Below, piece by piece: positions 1 through 9,386 of a DNA stretch of 64,000 nucleotides. Source of the DNA: Enterobacter sp. kpr-6. GTDB taxonomy: Bacteria > Pseudomonadota > Gammaproteobacteria > Enterobacterales > Enterobacteriaceae. How positions within the stretch are numbered: position 1 is the first letter of the stretch; every line of letters starts with the position of its first letter. The notes below the pieces were generated by a model that saw only the letters and a program-made list of their open reading frames with translations, was not told where the DNA came from and made no database searches. The stretch lies in NCBI RefSeq assembly GCF_900116015.1, contig NZ_FOYH01000001.1, positions 553,444 through 617,443 of the forward strand, given 5' to 3'. The translations under genes and the position numbers were made by a program.

Positions 1-1470
1 AAAGAGCGTGGCATGGGCATATTGCACAGTGCGAAAAACAAAGAACAGCACGCCGGTAATGACAATCAGCAGTAACTGGCCTTCCACAGAGGGCACAAAG
101 TAGAGCACCGGCAGGCCAATAGCGACCCCCACGAGCGTACCAATCACGCGCAACGTCAGACGATGGCGCGTAGCGTTATAGTTAGGCTGGCAGACGAAAA
201 GGCTGGTGAGCAGGATCCAGTAGCCATGTTCCAGCCCGGTGAACTGGATAAAGGCATAGCCAACGCAGAGCACAACCGACATGCGTACCGCGTGGCGAAA
301 GAGCGCCGACTCCGGCGTCAGGTTACGGCTTAAGCGTAACCAGATGTCACCGATCCCGTTCAGACTGTCGTCAGCCAGTTGATGTTCTGTGTCATTTCCC
401 GGCTGAGCCTGCGCTTGTTCCGATTCGATGGTTGCCAGTTGGGCATCAATCGCGCGCAAATTATCGAGCAGGAACCCCAGCGTATTCATCAGATCGGCAG
501 GCGTACCGCTGGCGCGCAGACGCTCAAGAGCCGCATCAAGATGGGTAAAGGCACGTTCAAACCGTTTGTCGTGCTGATAAGGTTCGCGCAGCAATATACA
601 GTGTGAGAGGTTTATGCAGGCCTGCGACTGCATGGCGAGCAGGCGCTGAAAGCGAAACATTACATCGCTGTAGCGAAAATGCGCGCGCAACTTTTCGTAC
701 TGAATGTGTGAAGAACTGGCGCGTTCATGAATATCCTGGGCGACAAAATAGTAGTGCAGCGTACGACGGGTGCCACGCTGCCCGCGATCCCCGCGCAGTC
801 GGGTGAGTAAGGACGCTTTTGTCTGATTAAGGGTGGTGACCAGTTGCCCGTTTGCCAGCGCCAGATCGTAGAGGGGAGCCTGACTTTCATCTTCGATATC
901 TGGATCAAAAAGGCGTGATTTGAGCTCAAGATAATGCGCGAGCTGCTCATAGCAGCGGGCCAGATTATCCTGTAAGGGGCGCACAGGAAACACCAGATGA
1001 CCGATCAACGTCAGCAGGTTAAACCACACGGCACCGGCCAGCAGCAGCAGCGGTTGCTGATACCAGCTGGCGTAAAGCGATATCCCCAGCGTGGTATAGA
1101 TGGCAATTAATAGCGCGCCGAAGGCGATGGTCGCGTAGCGCGGACCAAGGCCGCCCAGCAGAATAAACCCGCTGGTAGAGATAATTAACCCCAGCGCAAA
1201 CAGCCAGGGCGAGGGGAAGAGTAGCTCCACGCTTGCCGAGGCGATAAAAAACGAAACCAGCGTAATGAAAATATTGCGTAGCCGCCCGGTCAGCCGATCG
1301 TCCAGATCGGCCAGCGCCGCCGCGACCACGCCGAGGGTCAACGGGATAGTGAGTTTGACATCATGCAGCCACCAGGGCAGCGCTGTGGTTCCGCACAGGG
1401 CAACAGCAATTTTGACATTAGAAAGCCAGGTACTGTTTAAGGTATAGCGGCGGAACAGGGGACTAAGCAT
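1..1470 (-). CDS. yccS: YccS inner-membrane protein, N-terminal part (cut by window edge)
   Basis: Reading leftward from ATG at 1470, the frame stays open to the window edge (490 codons), so the C-terminal third is missing. The start MLSPLFRRYTLNSTWLSNVK and following residues match E. coli YccS, a YccS/YhfK-family inner-membrane protein with two blocks of membrane helices around a soluble part. The exact role is unknown; the family is often described as efflux-like. An in-frame ATG at 1482 is possible, but 1470 gives better spacing from AAGG and agrees with the E. coli start. It follows yccF on the same strand by 17 bases, so the two are probably cotranscribed. Confidence 0.93.
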   Translation of the reverse strand, partial: MLSPLFRRYTLNSTWLSNVKIAVALCGTTALPWWLHDVKLTIPLTLGVVAAALADLDDRLTGRLRNIFITLVSFFIASASVELLFPSPWLFALGLIISTSGFILLGGLGPRYATIAFGALLIAIYTTLGISLYASWYQQPLLLLAGAVWFNLLTLIGHLVFPVRPLQDNLARCYEQLAHYLELKSRLFDPDIEDESQAPLYDLALANGQLVTTLNQTKASLLTRLRGDRGQRGTRRTLHYYFVAQDIHERASSSHIQYEKLRAHFRYSDVMFRFQRLLAMQSQACINLSHCILLREPYQHDKRFERAFTHLDAALERLRASGTPADLMNTLGFLLDNLRAIDAQLATIESEQAQAQPGNDTEHQLADDSLNGIGDIWLRLSRNLTPESALFRHAVRMSVVLCVGYAFIQFTGLEHGYWILLTSLFVCQPNYNATRHRLTLRVIGTLVGVAIGLPVLYFVPSVEGQLLLIVITGVLFFVFRTVQYAHATLF

Positions 1471-1487
1471 GACAGCAGACATCCTTA

Positions 1488-1934
1488 TTACTGGAAACGA
1501 CGGCGGGCGTTAGCTTCCCGCGCGGCCTGGGCGGTTTCCACCGAGACAACCCGGCGACCCACCGGCCACAGTGCAATGGCAGCAATTTTAAAATTGGCGA
1601 TGCCCACCGGAATACCAATGATGGTCAGGCACTGCGCAATGCCGGAAACGATGTGCATCACGCACAGCCACCAGCCGAAAAGCACCAGCCACACCAGATT
1701 GAGCAGCGTGCCGCCCGTATTCAGCAGCACGTTTTTTTCACCGGGGGTCAGTTCATCTACATGTACCGCTTCATTACCGTAAGGTACCAGCGAAAGTTTG
1801 GTAATTTCCCAGCACGAGCGGGTAAGCGGCAGCGTAATGATTAACACCACGCTCATCACTGTCGCCAGTAACCACGCCAGAGTGGTGAAAAAACCACCGA
1901 GCACAAAATTCAAAATATTCAGTACAGTACGCAT
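1488..1934 (-). CDS. yccF: YccF family inner-membrane protein
   Basis: A 148-residue hydrophobic protein of the YccF family (DUF307), the length of the E. coli protein. Membrane segments lie at about residues 7-35, 70-92 and 95-125, and the arginine-rich tail (ANARRRFQ) is probably cytoplasmic. No enzymatic motif is visible and the function is unknown. It is the first gene of a leftward yccF-yccS unit, diverging from helD across a 122-base gap that must hold both promoters. Family identity is near certain. Confidence 0.93.
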   Translation of the reverse strand: MRTVLNILNFVLGGFFTTLAWLLATVMSVVLIITLPLTRSCWEITKLSLVPYGNEAVHVDELTPGEKNVLLNTGGTLLNLVWLVLFGWWLCVMHIVSGIAQCLTIIGIPVGIANFKIAAIALWPVGRRVVSVETAQAAREANARRRFQ

Positions 1935-2056
1935 AAATCCTCGATCCAGACCCGTTAACGAAAAGTCCCAGCAATTGTAGCGATTTTTTAGGCTGGAGCA
2001 CGCATTCTCTGACGGTTAAACTGGCAGGCAACGATACCGGCTGGAAATGACACGTC

Positions 2057-4111
2057 ATGGAACTGAAAGCGACATCATTAGGAAAACGTCTGGCGCAACA
2101 CCCTTATGACCGGGTTGCGATTCTGCACGCGGGCGTCAAAGTGTCTGGCGATCGCCATGAATATCTCATCCCGTTTAACCAGTTGCTGGCGATTCACTGC
2201 AAGCGCGGTCTGGTCTGGGGCGAACTGGAGTTCATGCTTGCCGATAACCAGGTGGTACGCCTGCACGGGACTGAATGGGGACAAACCCAGGTGTTCTGGC
2301 AACACCTCAGTACGCTCTGGGAGACGTGGAGCGCCGAAATGAGCGAGGTGGCCGCCCAGGTATTACAAACGCAACTGGATGAGCTTTCCCGGCATATCGA
2401 TCAGGGAAAATGGCTGACGCGCCAGCAGACGCTTGGCCTGCAACAGCAGATCTCACGGGCGTTTGAGGCTTTGCCTCTGCCCACTGCACGGCTGGCGTCT
2501 TTCGATAACTGCCGTGAATTATGGCAGCGCGCGCAGGCCTGGCTTAATGATGTTGAAGGCTGCCGGACGGAACATAATCAGGCCTGGACGACGGCTATGC
2601 TCAAAGAGTACGCGCCGTTTTTCGAACAGATCGAGTCCTCGCCGCTTAACCCGTCGCAGGCGCGGGCGGTGGTCAACGGCGAGCAGTCGTTACTGGTGCT
2701 CGCCGGAGCGGGCAGCGGTAAAACATCTGTGCTGGTGGCGCGCGCAGGCTGGTTGCTGACGCGAGGCGAAGCGGCCGCCGATCAAATTCTGCTGCTGGCG
2801 TTTGGCCGACAAGCCGCGCAGGAGATGGATGAACGCATTCGCCAGCGGCTGCATACCGATGAGATCACCGCGCGGACGTTTCATGCGCTTGCGCTGCACA
2901 TCATCATGCAGGGGAGTAAAAAAGCGCCGGTTATCAGCGCGCTGGAAAACGACACGCAGGCGCGAACCGCGCTGTTTATTGACGCCTGGCAGCAGCAGTG
3001 CAGTGAGAAAAAGGCCCAGGCCAAAGGCTGGCGTCAGTGGCTGGAAGAGGAACTGGGCTGGACGGTGCCGGAAGGCAATTTCTGGAACGACGAGAAATTA
3101 CAGCGTCGGCTGGCGGGCCGGCTGGATCGCTGGGTCAGCCTGATGCGGATGCACGGCGGTACGCAGGCTGAGATGATCGAGAGCGCGCCGGAAGAAATCC
3201 GCAGCCTGTTTTCGAAACGGGTGAAGTTAATGGCTCCCTTACTGAAAGCCTGGAAATCGGCGCTGAAAGCGGAAAACGCCGTCGATTTTTCGGGGCTTAT
3301 CCATCAGGCCATTAATGTGCTGGAAAAAGGGCGCTTTATCAGCCCGTGGAAGCATATTCTGGTGGATGAATTTCAGGACATTTCACCGCAACGCGCCGCG
3401 CTGCTCGCTGCACTGCGTCGACAGAACTCGCAGACGTCGCTGTTTGCTGTGGGTGATGACTGGCAGGCAATCTACCGTTTCAGCGGCGCGCAACTCTCCC
3501 TGACCACCGCGTTTCATCATAATTTTGGCGAGGGCGATAGCTGCGCACTCGACACCACCTACCGCTTTAATACGCGCATCGGTGAAGTAGCGAACCGGTT
3601 TATTCAGCAAAATCCCTGGCAACTGAGCAAACCGCTAAACAGTCTGACGCCGGGAAATAAGCAGGCGGTGACTCTGCTGGCGCAGGATCAGCTGGATGCG
3701 CTGCTCGATAAGCTCAGCGGTTACGCCACCCCGCAGGAACGGATCCTTATCCTTGCGCGCTACCATCACCTGAAGCCCGCGGCGCTGGAAAAGGCTGCGA
3801 CCCGGTGGCCGAAACTTCAGCTCGATTTTATGACTATCCATGCCAGTAAGGGTCAGCAGGCGGATTATGTGATTGTGCTGGGATTGCAGGAAGGGCAGGA
3901 GGGCTTTCCCGCGCCCGCCCGGGAGTCGATCATGGAGCAGGCGCTGTTACCGGAACCGGAGGATTTTGCTGATGCGGAGGAGCGTCGTTTGCTCTACGTG
4001 GCGATCACCCGGGCAAAAAACCGCGTCTGGCTGCTGTTTGATAAAGCGCAGCCGTCACGGTTTGTCGAGGTGCTTAAAGCGCTGGATGTGCCGGTAGCCC
4101 GCAAGCCTTAA
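2057..4111 (+). CDS. helD: DNA helicase IV
   Basis: A 684-residue UvrD/Rep superfamily 1 helicase, ATP-dependent and 3'-5' on single-stranded DNA; E. coli HelD has the same size. An N-terminal HelD-specific region covers residues 1-190. A Q motif lies near 201, Walker A GAGSGKT at 217-223 and the DEFQD Walker B box at 437-441. The C-terminal motifs TIHASKG and LLYVAITRAK are also visible. It stands alone, divergent from yccF and convergent with mgsA. The ATG at 2057 begins MELKATSLGKRL, as in E. coli. Confidence 0.96.
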   Translation: MELKATSLGKRLAQHPYDRVAILHAGVKVSGDRHEYLIPFNQLLAIHCKRGLVWGELEFMLADNQVVRLHGTEWGQTQVFWQHLSTLWETWSAEMSEVAAQVLQTQLDELSRHIDQGKWLTRQQTLGLQQQISRAFEALPLPTARLASFDNCRELWQRAQAWLNDVEGCRTEHNQAWTTAMLKEYAPFFEQIESSPLNPSQARAVVNGEQSLLVLAGAGSGKTSVLVARAGWLLTRGEAAADQILLLAFGRQAAQEMDERIRQRLHTDEITARTFHALALHIIMQGSKKAPVISALENDTQARTALFIDAWQQQCSEKKAQAKGWRQWLEEELGWTVPEGNFWNDEKLQRRLAGRLDRWVSLMRMHGGTQAEMIESAPEEIRSLFSKRVKLMAPLLKAWKSALKAENAVDFSGLIHQAINVLEKGRFISPWKHILVDEFQDISPQRAALLAALRRQNSQTSLFAVGDDWQAIYRFSGAQLSLTTAFHHNFGEGDSCALDTTYRFNTRIGEVANRFIQQNPWQLSKPLNSLTPGNKQAVTLLAQDQLDALLDKLSGYATPQERILILARYHHLKPAALEKAATRWPKLQLDFMTIHASKGQQADYVIVLGLQEGQEGFPAPARESIMEQALLPEPEDFADAEERRLLYVAITRAKNRVWLLFDKAQPSRFVEVLKALDVPVARKP

Positions 4112-4154
4112 GGTGTCCGGGTAAGCATGGCGATACCCGGCAACCGCCTGCCTT

Positions 4155-4613
4155 TTACTTCAGCCGTTCGGCCAGATAGCGTGGGTAATCGGGGATCGTA
4201 ATCTCCACGCTGTCGTTAAACTGCGGGGATTCGATAATAAAATTCGCGGTAGAAACGTTAGTGGCGACCGGAATGTTCCAGACCGTCGCCAGGCGCAGCA
4301 GGGCTTTGACGTCTGGATCGTGCGGGACGGCGTTGAGCGGGTCCCAGAAGAAAATTAACACGTCAATTTTGCCTTCGGAAATCATCGCTCCGACCTGCTG
4401 GTCGCCCCCCATCGGGCCACTCAGCATGGCATTGACTTCCAGGCCCGTCGCCCGCTGGATCAAATTACCCGTAGTGCCCGTCGCATACAGTTCGTGCTGT
4501 GCCAGCAGCGGCTGGTGACGCTCAACCCAGTTCATCAGCATTTTCTTGCAGTGATCGTGTGCAACAAGTGCAATATGTTTTCGCGCTGGTAAGGCGCGCG
4601 TGGTCAGTTCCAT
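4155..4613 (-). CDS. mgsA: Methylglyoxal synthase
   Basis: A 152-residue cytosolic enzyme that converts dihydroxyacetone phosphate to methylglyoxal and phosphate, a bypass of lower glycolysis when sugar phosphates build up. The active-site residues known from E. coli are at the same positions: His19, Asp71 in GPMGGD, Asp91, His98 and Asp101. It is full length and monocistronic, convergent with helD and separated from yccT by 111 bases. Nothing unusual is seen. Confidence 0.97.
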   Translation of the reverse strand: MELTTRALPARKHIALVAHDHCKKMLMNWVERHQPLLAQHELYATGTTGNLIQRATGLEVNAMLSGPMGGDQQVGAMISEGKIDVLIFFWDPLNAVPHDPDVKALLRLATVWNIPVATNVSTANFIIESPQFNDSVEITIPDYPRYLAERLK

Positions 4614-4724
4614 AATCCCCGTCCATCAAAAAGGTTTGCTACAGATTACTGGAAGCGTTTGATGCTGCAATAGAAAGGCACAAAAAAAGCAGAAGTGAAA
4701 AAGCGTTTGTGAAGCGACGCACGC

Positions 4725-5387
4725 TTACGAGGGCGGTTGCTGTTTTGCCCACTGCATAAAACGGTTGCGGGTCTGCGGATCGGCCTGTTGATACCAGAAT
4801 TTCAGCCGCTGTTCGGTGAGGGTCTGGGATTGCGGGGGCAGAACGTCCAGTTCAGAGACGCCGGAGAGCAGGGTGCTGTCATCAGCCATCATGGTGGCAA
4901 ACTGCGGCAGCGAAGCCTCTTTTCCCTCTTTGTTATAGCGCTCGGTATCCCGCTCATAATTCATGCCGCTGGGCGTCTGGGTGAGAGTCAGAATGTCGAG
5001 TTTGACCGGAATCGGCGTGGATTCCCCGTCCACCAGCGTTACCGCTGGCGTGGTATCAAAGAGTTCCGTTTCACGTTGTGTCTCAAGGCGCGGAAGTGAA
5101 AAATTCACCAGACTGACCAACTGTGTGTTGAAACTGGCAATCAGCGGCGGAGAAATATAGAGCCGTTGTTCATGATTGTTTAGCCGGATGGTCTTTTCCA
5201 CCCGGAAAACCAACTGATGCGGGCCATTATCCAGCTCAATACTGTCGGCTCCCCGCAGCAACGAACTGGACACTTTTTTGCCATCCAGTACCAGTAAATC
5301 AACCTCGCTGGAGAGGCGCAGAGTAGTGGAGAAAACGGTGACCGGCATCAGGCAGAGGAGCAATGTCGTAAATATGCCGGTTTTCAT
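4725..5387 (-). CDS. yccT: YccT/CsgI family periplasmic protein (DUF2057)
   Basis: A 220-residue exported protein. The signal peptide [20 protein letters not shown] ends near residue 20, followed by a soluble beta-rich DUF2057 domain. In E. coli and Salmonella YccT (CsgI) has been linked to restraint of curli assembly in the periplasm; that role is inferred here from the family. A start eight codons upstream is open, but ATG at 5387 begins the signal peptide and sits behind a GGAG at a suitable distance. It diverges from yccU. Confidence 0.9.
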   Translation of the reverse strand: MKTGIFTTLLLCLMPVTVFSTTLRLSSEVDLLVLDGKKVSSSLLRGADSIELDNGPHQLVFRVEKTIRLNNHEQRLYISPPLIASFNTQLVSLVNFSLPRLETQRETELFDTTPAVTLVDGESTPIPVKLDILTLTQTPSGMNYERDTERYNKEGKEASLPQFATMMADDSTLLSGVSELDVLPPQSQTLTEQRLKFWYQQADPQTRNRFMQWAKQQPPS

Positions 5388-5556
5388 AAACGTCTCCTGC
5401 CAGACTGGCACGTTGCGAGTTGTATCAAAATTTTACAAAGGCTGTGGTTACTAACATATAGATATATATCGCCTTTTGCTCTCATACGGATGTATGGGAT
5501 AAGGGGCTGGTCGGTACGCTGTGGTGTACACTTGAATAAATCGCCTGGAGGAAACC

Positions 5557-5970
5557 ATGAAAGAAACCGATATTACTGGCATTTTGAAATCCACCCGTAC
5601 CATCGCACTGGTTGGCGCAAGTGATAAACCCGATCGTCCGAGTTACCGGGTCATGAAATACCTGCTCGATCAGGGCTATCACGTGATCCCTGTTTCACCA
5701 AAGGTCGCCGGGAAAACCCTGCTTGGCCAGCCTGGTTACGCGACGCTTGCCGACGTTCCGGAAAAAATCGATATGGTGGATGTCTTCCGTAACTCAGAAG
5801 CAGCGTGGGGCGTTGCGCAGGAAGCTATCGCTGTGGGGGCTAAAACGCTGTGGCTACAGCTTGGGGTTATTAACGAGCAGGCCGCCGTACTTGCAGACGA
5901 CGCGGGGCTGAATGTGGTGATGGACAGATGCCCGGCGATTGAGATCCCGCGTCTGGGGCTGGCTAAGTAG
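5557..5970 (+). CDS. yccU: CoA-binding protein YccU
   Basis: A 137-residue single-domain protein with the Rossmann-type CoA-binding fold of succinyl-CoA synthetase alpha subunits (CoA_binding_2). The nucleotide-binding segment [15 protein letters not shown] lies near residues 14-28. It ends [14 protein letters not shown], typical of the family. It has a CoA-binding fold but no catalytic partner domain, and the cellular role is not established. A strong GGAGG precedes the ATG. It is followed by a paired palindromic repeat and converges on hspQ. Confidence 0.92.
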   Translation: MKETDITGILKSTRTIALVGASDKPDRPSYRVMKYLLDQGYHVIPVSPKVAGKTLLGQPGYATLADVPEKIDMVDVFRNSEAAWGVAQEAIAVGAKTLWLQLGVINEQAAVLADDAGLNVVMDRCPAIEIPRLGLAK

Positions 5971-5980
5971 TATTGGATTG

Positions 5981-6079
5981 CCCCCTCACCCCGACCCTCT
6001 CCCTCAGGGAGAGGGGGAAGGGCAAGCCAGTGCTCGATCTGTCCCCTCTCCCTTGGGGAGAGGGCTAGGGTGAGGGGAG
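5981..6079. repeat. Paired palindromic intergenic repeat (REP-like)
   Basis: Two GC-rich palindromes in opposite orientation fill the yccU-hspQ gap. The left one (5981-6017) has CCCTCTCCCTCAGGGAGAGGG at its core, and the right one (6041-6079) centres on CCCTCTCCCTTGGGGAGAGG. Each carries a flanking CCCCTCACCC or GGGTGAGGGG arm, so the whole pair can fold on itself. A related single copy lies at 62458-62491. This arrangement is common between convergent enterobacterial genes and may shield both mRNAs' 3' ends. Confidence 0.8.
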
Positions 6080-6081
6080 TT

Positions 6082-6459
<378 letters not shown>

Positions 6460-7650
6460 TTACATGACGCGACAGGCAAACCCTTTCAGATAAAGCCCTT
6501 CCGGGTAAGTCGCGATCACCGGGTGATCGGCGGCCTGACGGAACTGCTCTATAAATTGTACATCACGACCCGCATCTATAGCGGCATCAGCGATGATTTT
6601 CTGAAATAAATCGGTGGTCATCAGACCGGAGCAAGAAAATGTCAGCAGCACGCCGCCTGGGTTCAAGAGCTGGATTGCCAGCATATTGATGTCCTTATAG
6701 CCACGACAGGCACCCATGAGCTGGCTTTTGTTTTCGACAAACTTCGGCGGGTCCATCACGATGACATCGAACTTCTCGCCCTGATCGCGGTATTTACGCA
6801 GCAGTTTAAACACGTCGTCACGCACGAATTCCGCTTTACTGAGATCCAGTTTGTTCAGTTCGACGTTCTGTTTTGCCACATCGAGCGCTTCCTGCGAGGT
6901 ATCGACGCTTACGACCTGACGGCAGCCGCCCATCAGTGCCGAAACGGCAAAACCACCTGTGTAGGAGAAGCAGTTCAGCACGCGTTGATTTTCTACATAA
7001 CGACGCGTCGCCAGGCGGCTGTCGCGCTGATCCAGGTAATACCCGGTTTTGTGGCCGGCCTGAATATCTACCAGCAACTTCATGCCGTTTTCTTCAATCG
7101 GCAGCAGGGCTGGAGGCAGTTCACCGTGAACGGGACCTTGCGTCAGTTCCATCCCCTCTTTTTTACGTACCGCAACGTCGCTGCGATCGTAAATGGCGCA
7201 TTCCGGATAGCACGTCTGCAAAGCGGCGACCAGCGCCAGACGCTGATACTCGGCACCTGCGCTGAGTAATTGCAACACCAGGAAATTGCCGAAGCGGTCA
7301 ATGGTCACGCCCGGCATTCCGTCGGATTCACCGGCGATCAGGCGGTAGCTGTCGAGGCCATCACGCTTTGCCAGCCAGTCGCGCCACTGTTGCGCCTGCG
7401 TCAGACGACGGGTAAAGAAGGCGATATCGATGCTTTCGTTTTTATCGAACGTCCAGACGCGAGCGCGAATTTGCGAAGCGGGAGAATACGCACCACGGGC
7501 CAACCATTTTCCCTGATGGTCAACAATATCAATCGTTTCACCGAGACTGGCTTTGCCTTCCATGCGAGCAACCGCTCCGGAGAAGACCCAGGGATGACGG
7601 CGCAGTAAAGATTTTTCGCGCCCTTTGGTTAACACTAAACGTACACTCAT
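6460..7650 (-). CDS. rlmI: 23S rRNA m5C1962 methyltransferase
   Basis: A 396-residue SAM-dependent methyltransferase that modifies cytosine 1962 of 23S rRNA in E. coli. An N-terminal PUA domain covers about residues 1-70. The Rossmann domain shows [13 protein letters not shown] (SAM site, near 225-237), DPPKF at 300-304 and TFSCSG at 337-342, with the presumed catalytic Cys340. Length equals the E. coli protein. It diverges from acyP; the 93-base gap contains both promoters. Confidence 0.96.
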   Translation of the reverse strand: MSVRLVLTKGREKSLLRRHPWVFSGAVARMEGKASLGETIDIVDHQGKWLARGAYSPASQIRARVWTFDKNESIDIAFFTRRLTQAQQWRDWLAKRDGLDSYRLIAGESDGMPGVTIDRFGNFLVLQLLSAGAEYQRLALVAALQTCYPECAIYDRSDVAVRKKEGMELTQGPVHGELPPALLPIEENGMKLLVDIQAGHKTGYYLDQRDSRLATRRYVENQRVLNCFSYTGGFAVSALMGGCRQVVSVDTSQEALDVAKQNVELNKLDLSKAEFVRDDVFKLLRKYRDQGEKFDVIVMDPPKFVENKSQLMGACRGYKDINMLAIQLLNPGGVLLTFSCSGLMTTDLFQKIIADAAIDAGRDVQFIEQFRQAADHPVIATYPEGLYLKGFACRVM

Positions 7651-7743
7651 AATTGGCTATATTGTCATATTGATGAAATTGGGGGGCATTTTCCCGAGTT
7701 CAGTGGGGAAATGCAATGTACCGGCACGTAAAGGAGAAGAAAG

Positions 7744-8025
7744 ATGTCACAAGTATGCGTAATGGCCTGGGTTCATGGCAGAGTTCAGGGCGTCGGCTTT
7801 CGCTACAGCACCCAGCATGAAGCACAGCGACTGAATGTGAAAGGGTATGCCCGCAATCTGGATGACGGCAGTGTGGAAGTTCTGGCCTGCGGCGAGGCAG
7901 ACAGCGTGGATGCGCTGGTGGCATGGCTTAAAGCTGGCGGGCCACGCAGCGCGCAGGTGGATAAAGTGTTAACCGAACCGCATCAGCCCAGCAAAGAGAT
8001 GAGCAATTTTTCGATTCGTTATTAA
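7744..8025 (+). CDS. acyP: Acylphosphatase
   Basis: A 93-residue alpha/beta acylphosphatase that hydrolyses carboxyl-phosphate bonds such as acetyl phosphate and carbamoyl phosphate. The signature GRVQGVGFR places the phosphate-binding Arg at residue 20, and the catalytic Asn is Asn38 in [21 protein letters not shown] precedes the ATG. Its stop codon overlaps the tusE stop by three bases on the opposite strand, so the genes are tail to tail. Confidence 0.95.
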   Translation: MSQVCVMAWVHGRVQGVGFRYSTQHEAQRLNVKGYARNLDDGSVEVLACGEADSVDALVAWLKAGGPRSAQVDKVLTEPHQPSKEMSNFSIRY

Positions 8026-8351
8026 ATGCACTTTACCGGTTTAGGCAGGCCAGCGACTTTGGTTGCCTGCTTAGCCGGGCCTTTCGGGAACAGACGATAC
8101 AGATAGCGGCTATTGCCTTTCTCCTCGCCAAACTTATTCGCCATCGCTTTTACCAGCATGCGAATAGCCGGGGAGGTATTAAATTCCAGATAAAACTCGC
8201 GCACAAAGCGCACCACTTCCCAGTGTTCAGCGGAAAGGGTGATCCCTTCTTTTTCAGCGATGATCGTCGCCAGCGCTTCATTCCACAGGGTAGTGTCTTT
8301 CAGATAGCCTTCGCTATCGGTTTCGATTTCACGGCCTTCAAACATCAACAT
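8022..8351 (-). CDS. tusE: Sulfurtransferase TusE
   Basis: A 109-residue DsrC/TusE family protein. In E. coli it takes persulfide sulfur from TusBCD and passes it to MnmA for 2-thiolation of the tRNA wobble uridine. The sulfur-carrying cysteine is the penultimate residue, Cys108 (KPVKCI). The N-terminal [17 protein letters not shown] and central [12 protein letters not shown] segments match the family closely. It is full length and convergent with acyP. Confidence 0.96.
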   Translation of the reverse strand: MLMFEGREIETDSEGYLKDTTLWNEALATIIAEKEGITLSAEHWEVVRFVREFYLEFNTSPAIRMLVKAMANKFGEEKGNSRYLYRLFPKGPAKQATKVAGLPKPVKCI

Positions 8352-8395
8352 AACGTATCGCTTTGTCAGTCAAAAACCCGGCCAGTTTACCAAAT

Positions 8396-8420
8396 AAAAA
8401 GGCCCCGCATAAGCAGGGCC
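8396..8420 (-). terminator. Rho-independent terminator after yccA
   Basis: On the minus strand an 8-bp stem, GGCCCTGC with GCGGGGCC, closes on a TTAT loop and is followed by TTTTT. It sits 18 bases beyond the yccA stop, ideally placed to end that transcript before tusE. Confidence 0.85.
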
Positions 8421-8438
8421 TCAGAGTAAGCGTGCGCG

Positions 8439-9098
8439 TTAGTCGCGGCTTGCAAAACCCAGAATGCTCAGCAGGCTGACAAAAATATTGTACAGCGAGA
8501 CATACAGGCTGACGGTGGCGCGAACGTAGTTGGTTTCGCCGCCGTGAATAATGTTACTGGTTTCAAACAGGATCGCGCCGGTTGAAATCAGGATAAACAC
8601 CGCGCTAATGGCCAGGTGCAGGGCAGGCAGTTGCAGGAAGATATTAGCCACCATACCAATCAACACCACCACGATACCGGCCATCAGCATCCCGCCGAGG
8701 AACGACATATCTTTACGGGTCGTCAGCACATAAGCGGAGCAGCAGAAGAAAGTCAGTGCTGTACCGCCGAGCGCCAGCCCGATAAGATCGCCCATGCCCG
8801 CAGACAGGAAGCTGTTAAGCATTGGGCCCAGGATGTAACCCAGGAAACCGGTGAAGGCAAACGCCGCCAGGATACCGGACGGCTTATTCGCCAGTTTATA
8901 GGTTAAAAACATTAAGCCGTACATACCCACCAGCGTCAGGATCAGACCCGGTGAGGGCAGGCCCAGCACGGTGCTCGCGGTCGCGGTGATGGCAGAAAAT
9001 GCCAGCGTCAGACTTAACAGGAAATAAGTGTTACGCAGTACTTTGTGGGTACTGAGTAGCGATGTACGTTCACGTGATGAACTGACTATACGTTCCAT
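8439..9098 (-). CDS. yccA: FtsH protease modulator YccA (Bax inhibitor-1 family)
   Basis: A 219-residue inner-membrane protein with seven hydrophobic segments from about residue 24 to 215 and a short cytoplasmic N-terminus ([14 protein letters not shown]). E. coli YccA is a BI-1/TMBIM family protein that is both an FtsH substrate and an FtsH modulator, protecting SecY when translocons jam. The length matches. It is monocistronic with its own terminator. In E. coli the next gene is serT; here two accessory genes intervene. Confidence 0.95.
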   Translation of the reverse strand: MERIVSSSRERTSLLSTHKVLRNTYFLLSLTLAFSAITATASTVLGLPSPGLILTLVGMYGLMFLTYKLANKPSGILAAFAFTGFLGYILGPMLNSFLSAGMGDLIGLALGGTALTFFCCSAYVLTTRKDMSFLGGMLMAGIVVVLIGMVANIFLQLPALHLAISAVFILISTGAILFETSNIIHGGETNYVRATVSLYVSLYNIFVSLLSILGFASRD

Positions 9099-9320
9099 GC
9101 GTCACTCTCTTATGACAGATGTTAATTAGGCCAAAGAATAGGAAAACATCCCCGCTGCGCCTACCGGTTTTACCCATCTTTACCCAGCTGGGCATCGACT
9201 GACGATGTACATATTAAAAATCTGGCGATCGGAAATAGACTCGCCAGGAAAATGAGGTGTGAAAGTACGCTGCAGTAAACGTTGTTAGTGCAATAGGGAA
9301 GGTAGCAGAAAGACCCGTCC

Positions 9321-9359
9321 TGCAGGGCAGGCATGCCATGAGCATGCCGCCTTCCTGCA
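9321..9359 (-). terminator. Hairpin downstream of the autotransporter gene
   Basis: A long stem forms from TGCAGG with CCTGCA on the outside and GCATGC with GCATGC inside, on a CATGA loop. On the minus strand it lies 28 bases past the autotransporter stop and is followed at a short distance by a T-rich GTCTTTCT. It is probably the transcription end of that gene; the T tract is weak. Confidence 0.5.
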
Positions 9360-9386
9360 ACTTATATTATTTAGGATATAAAAAAC

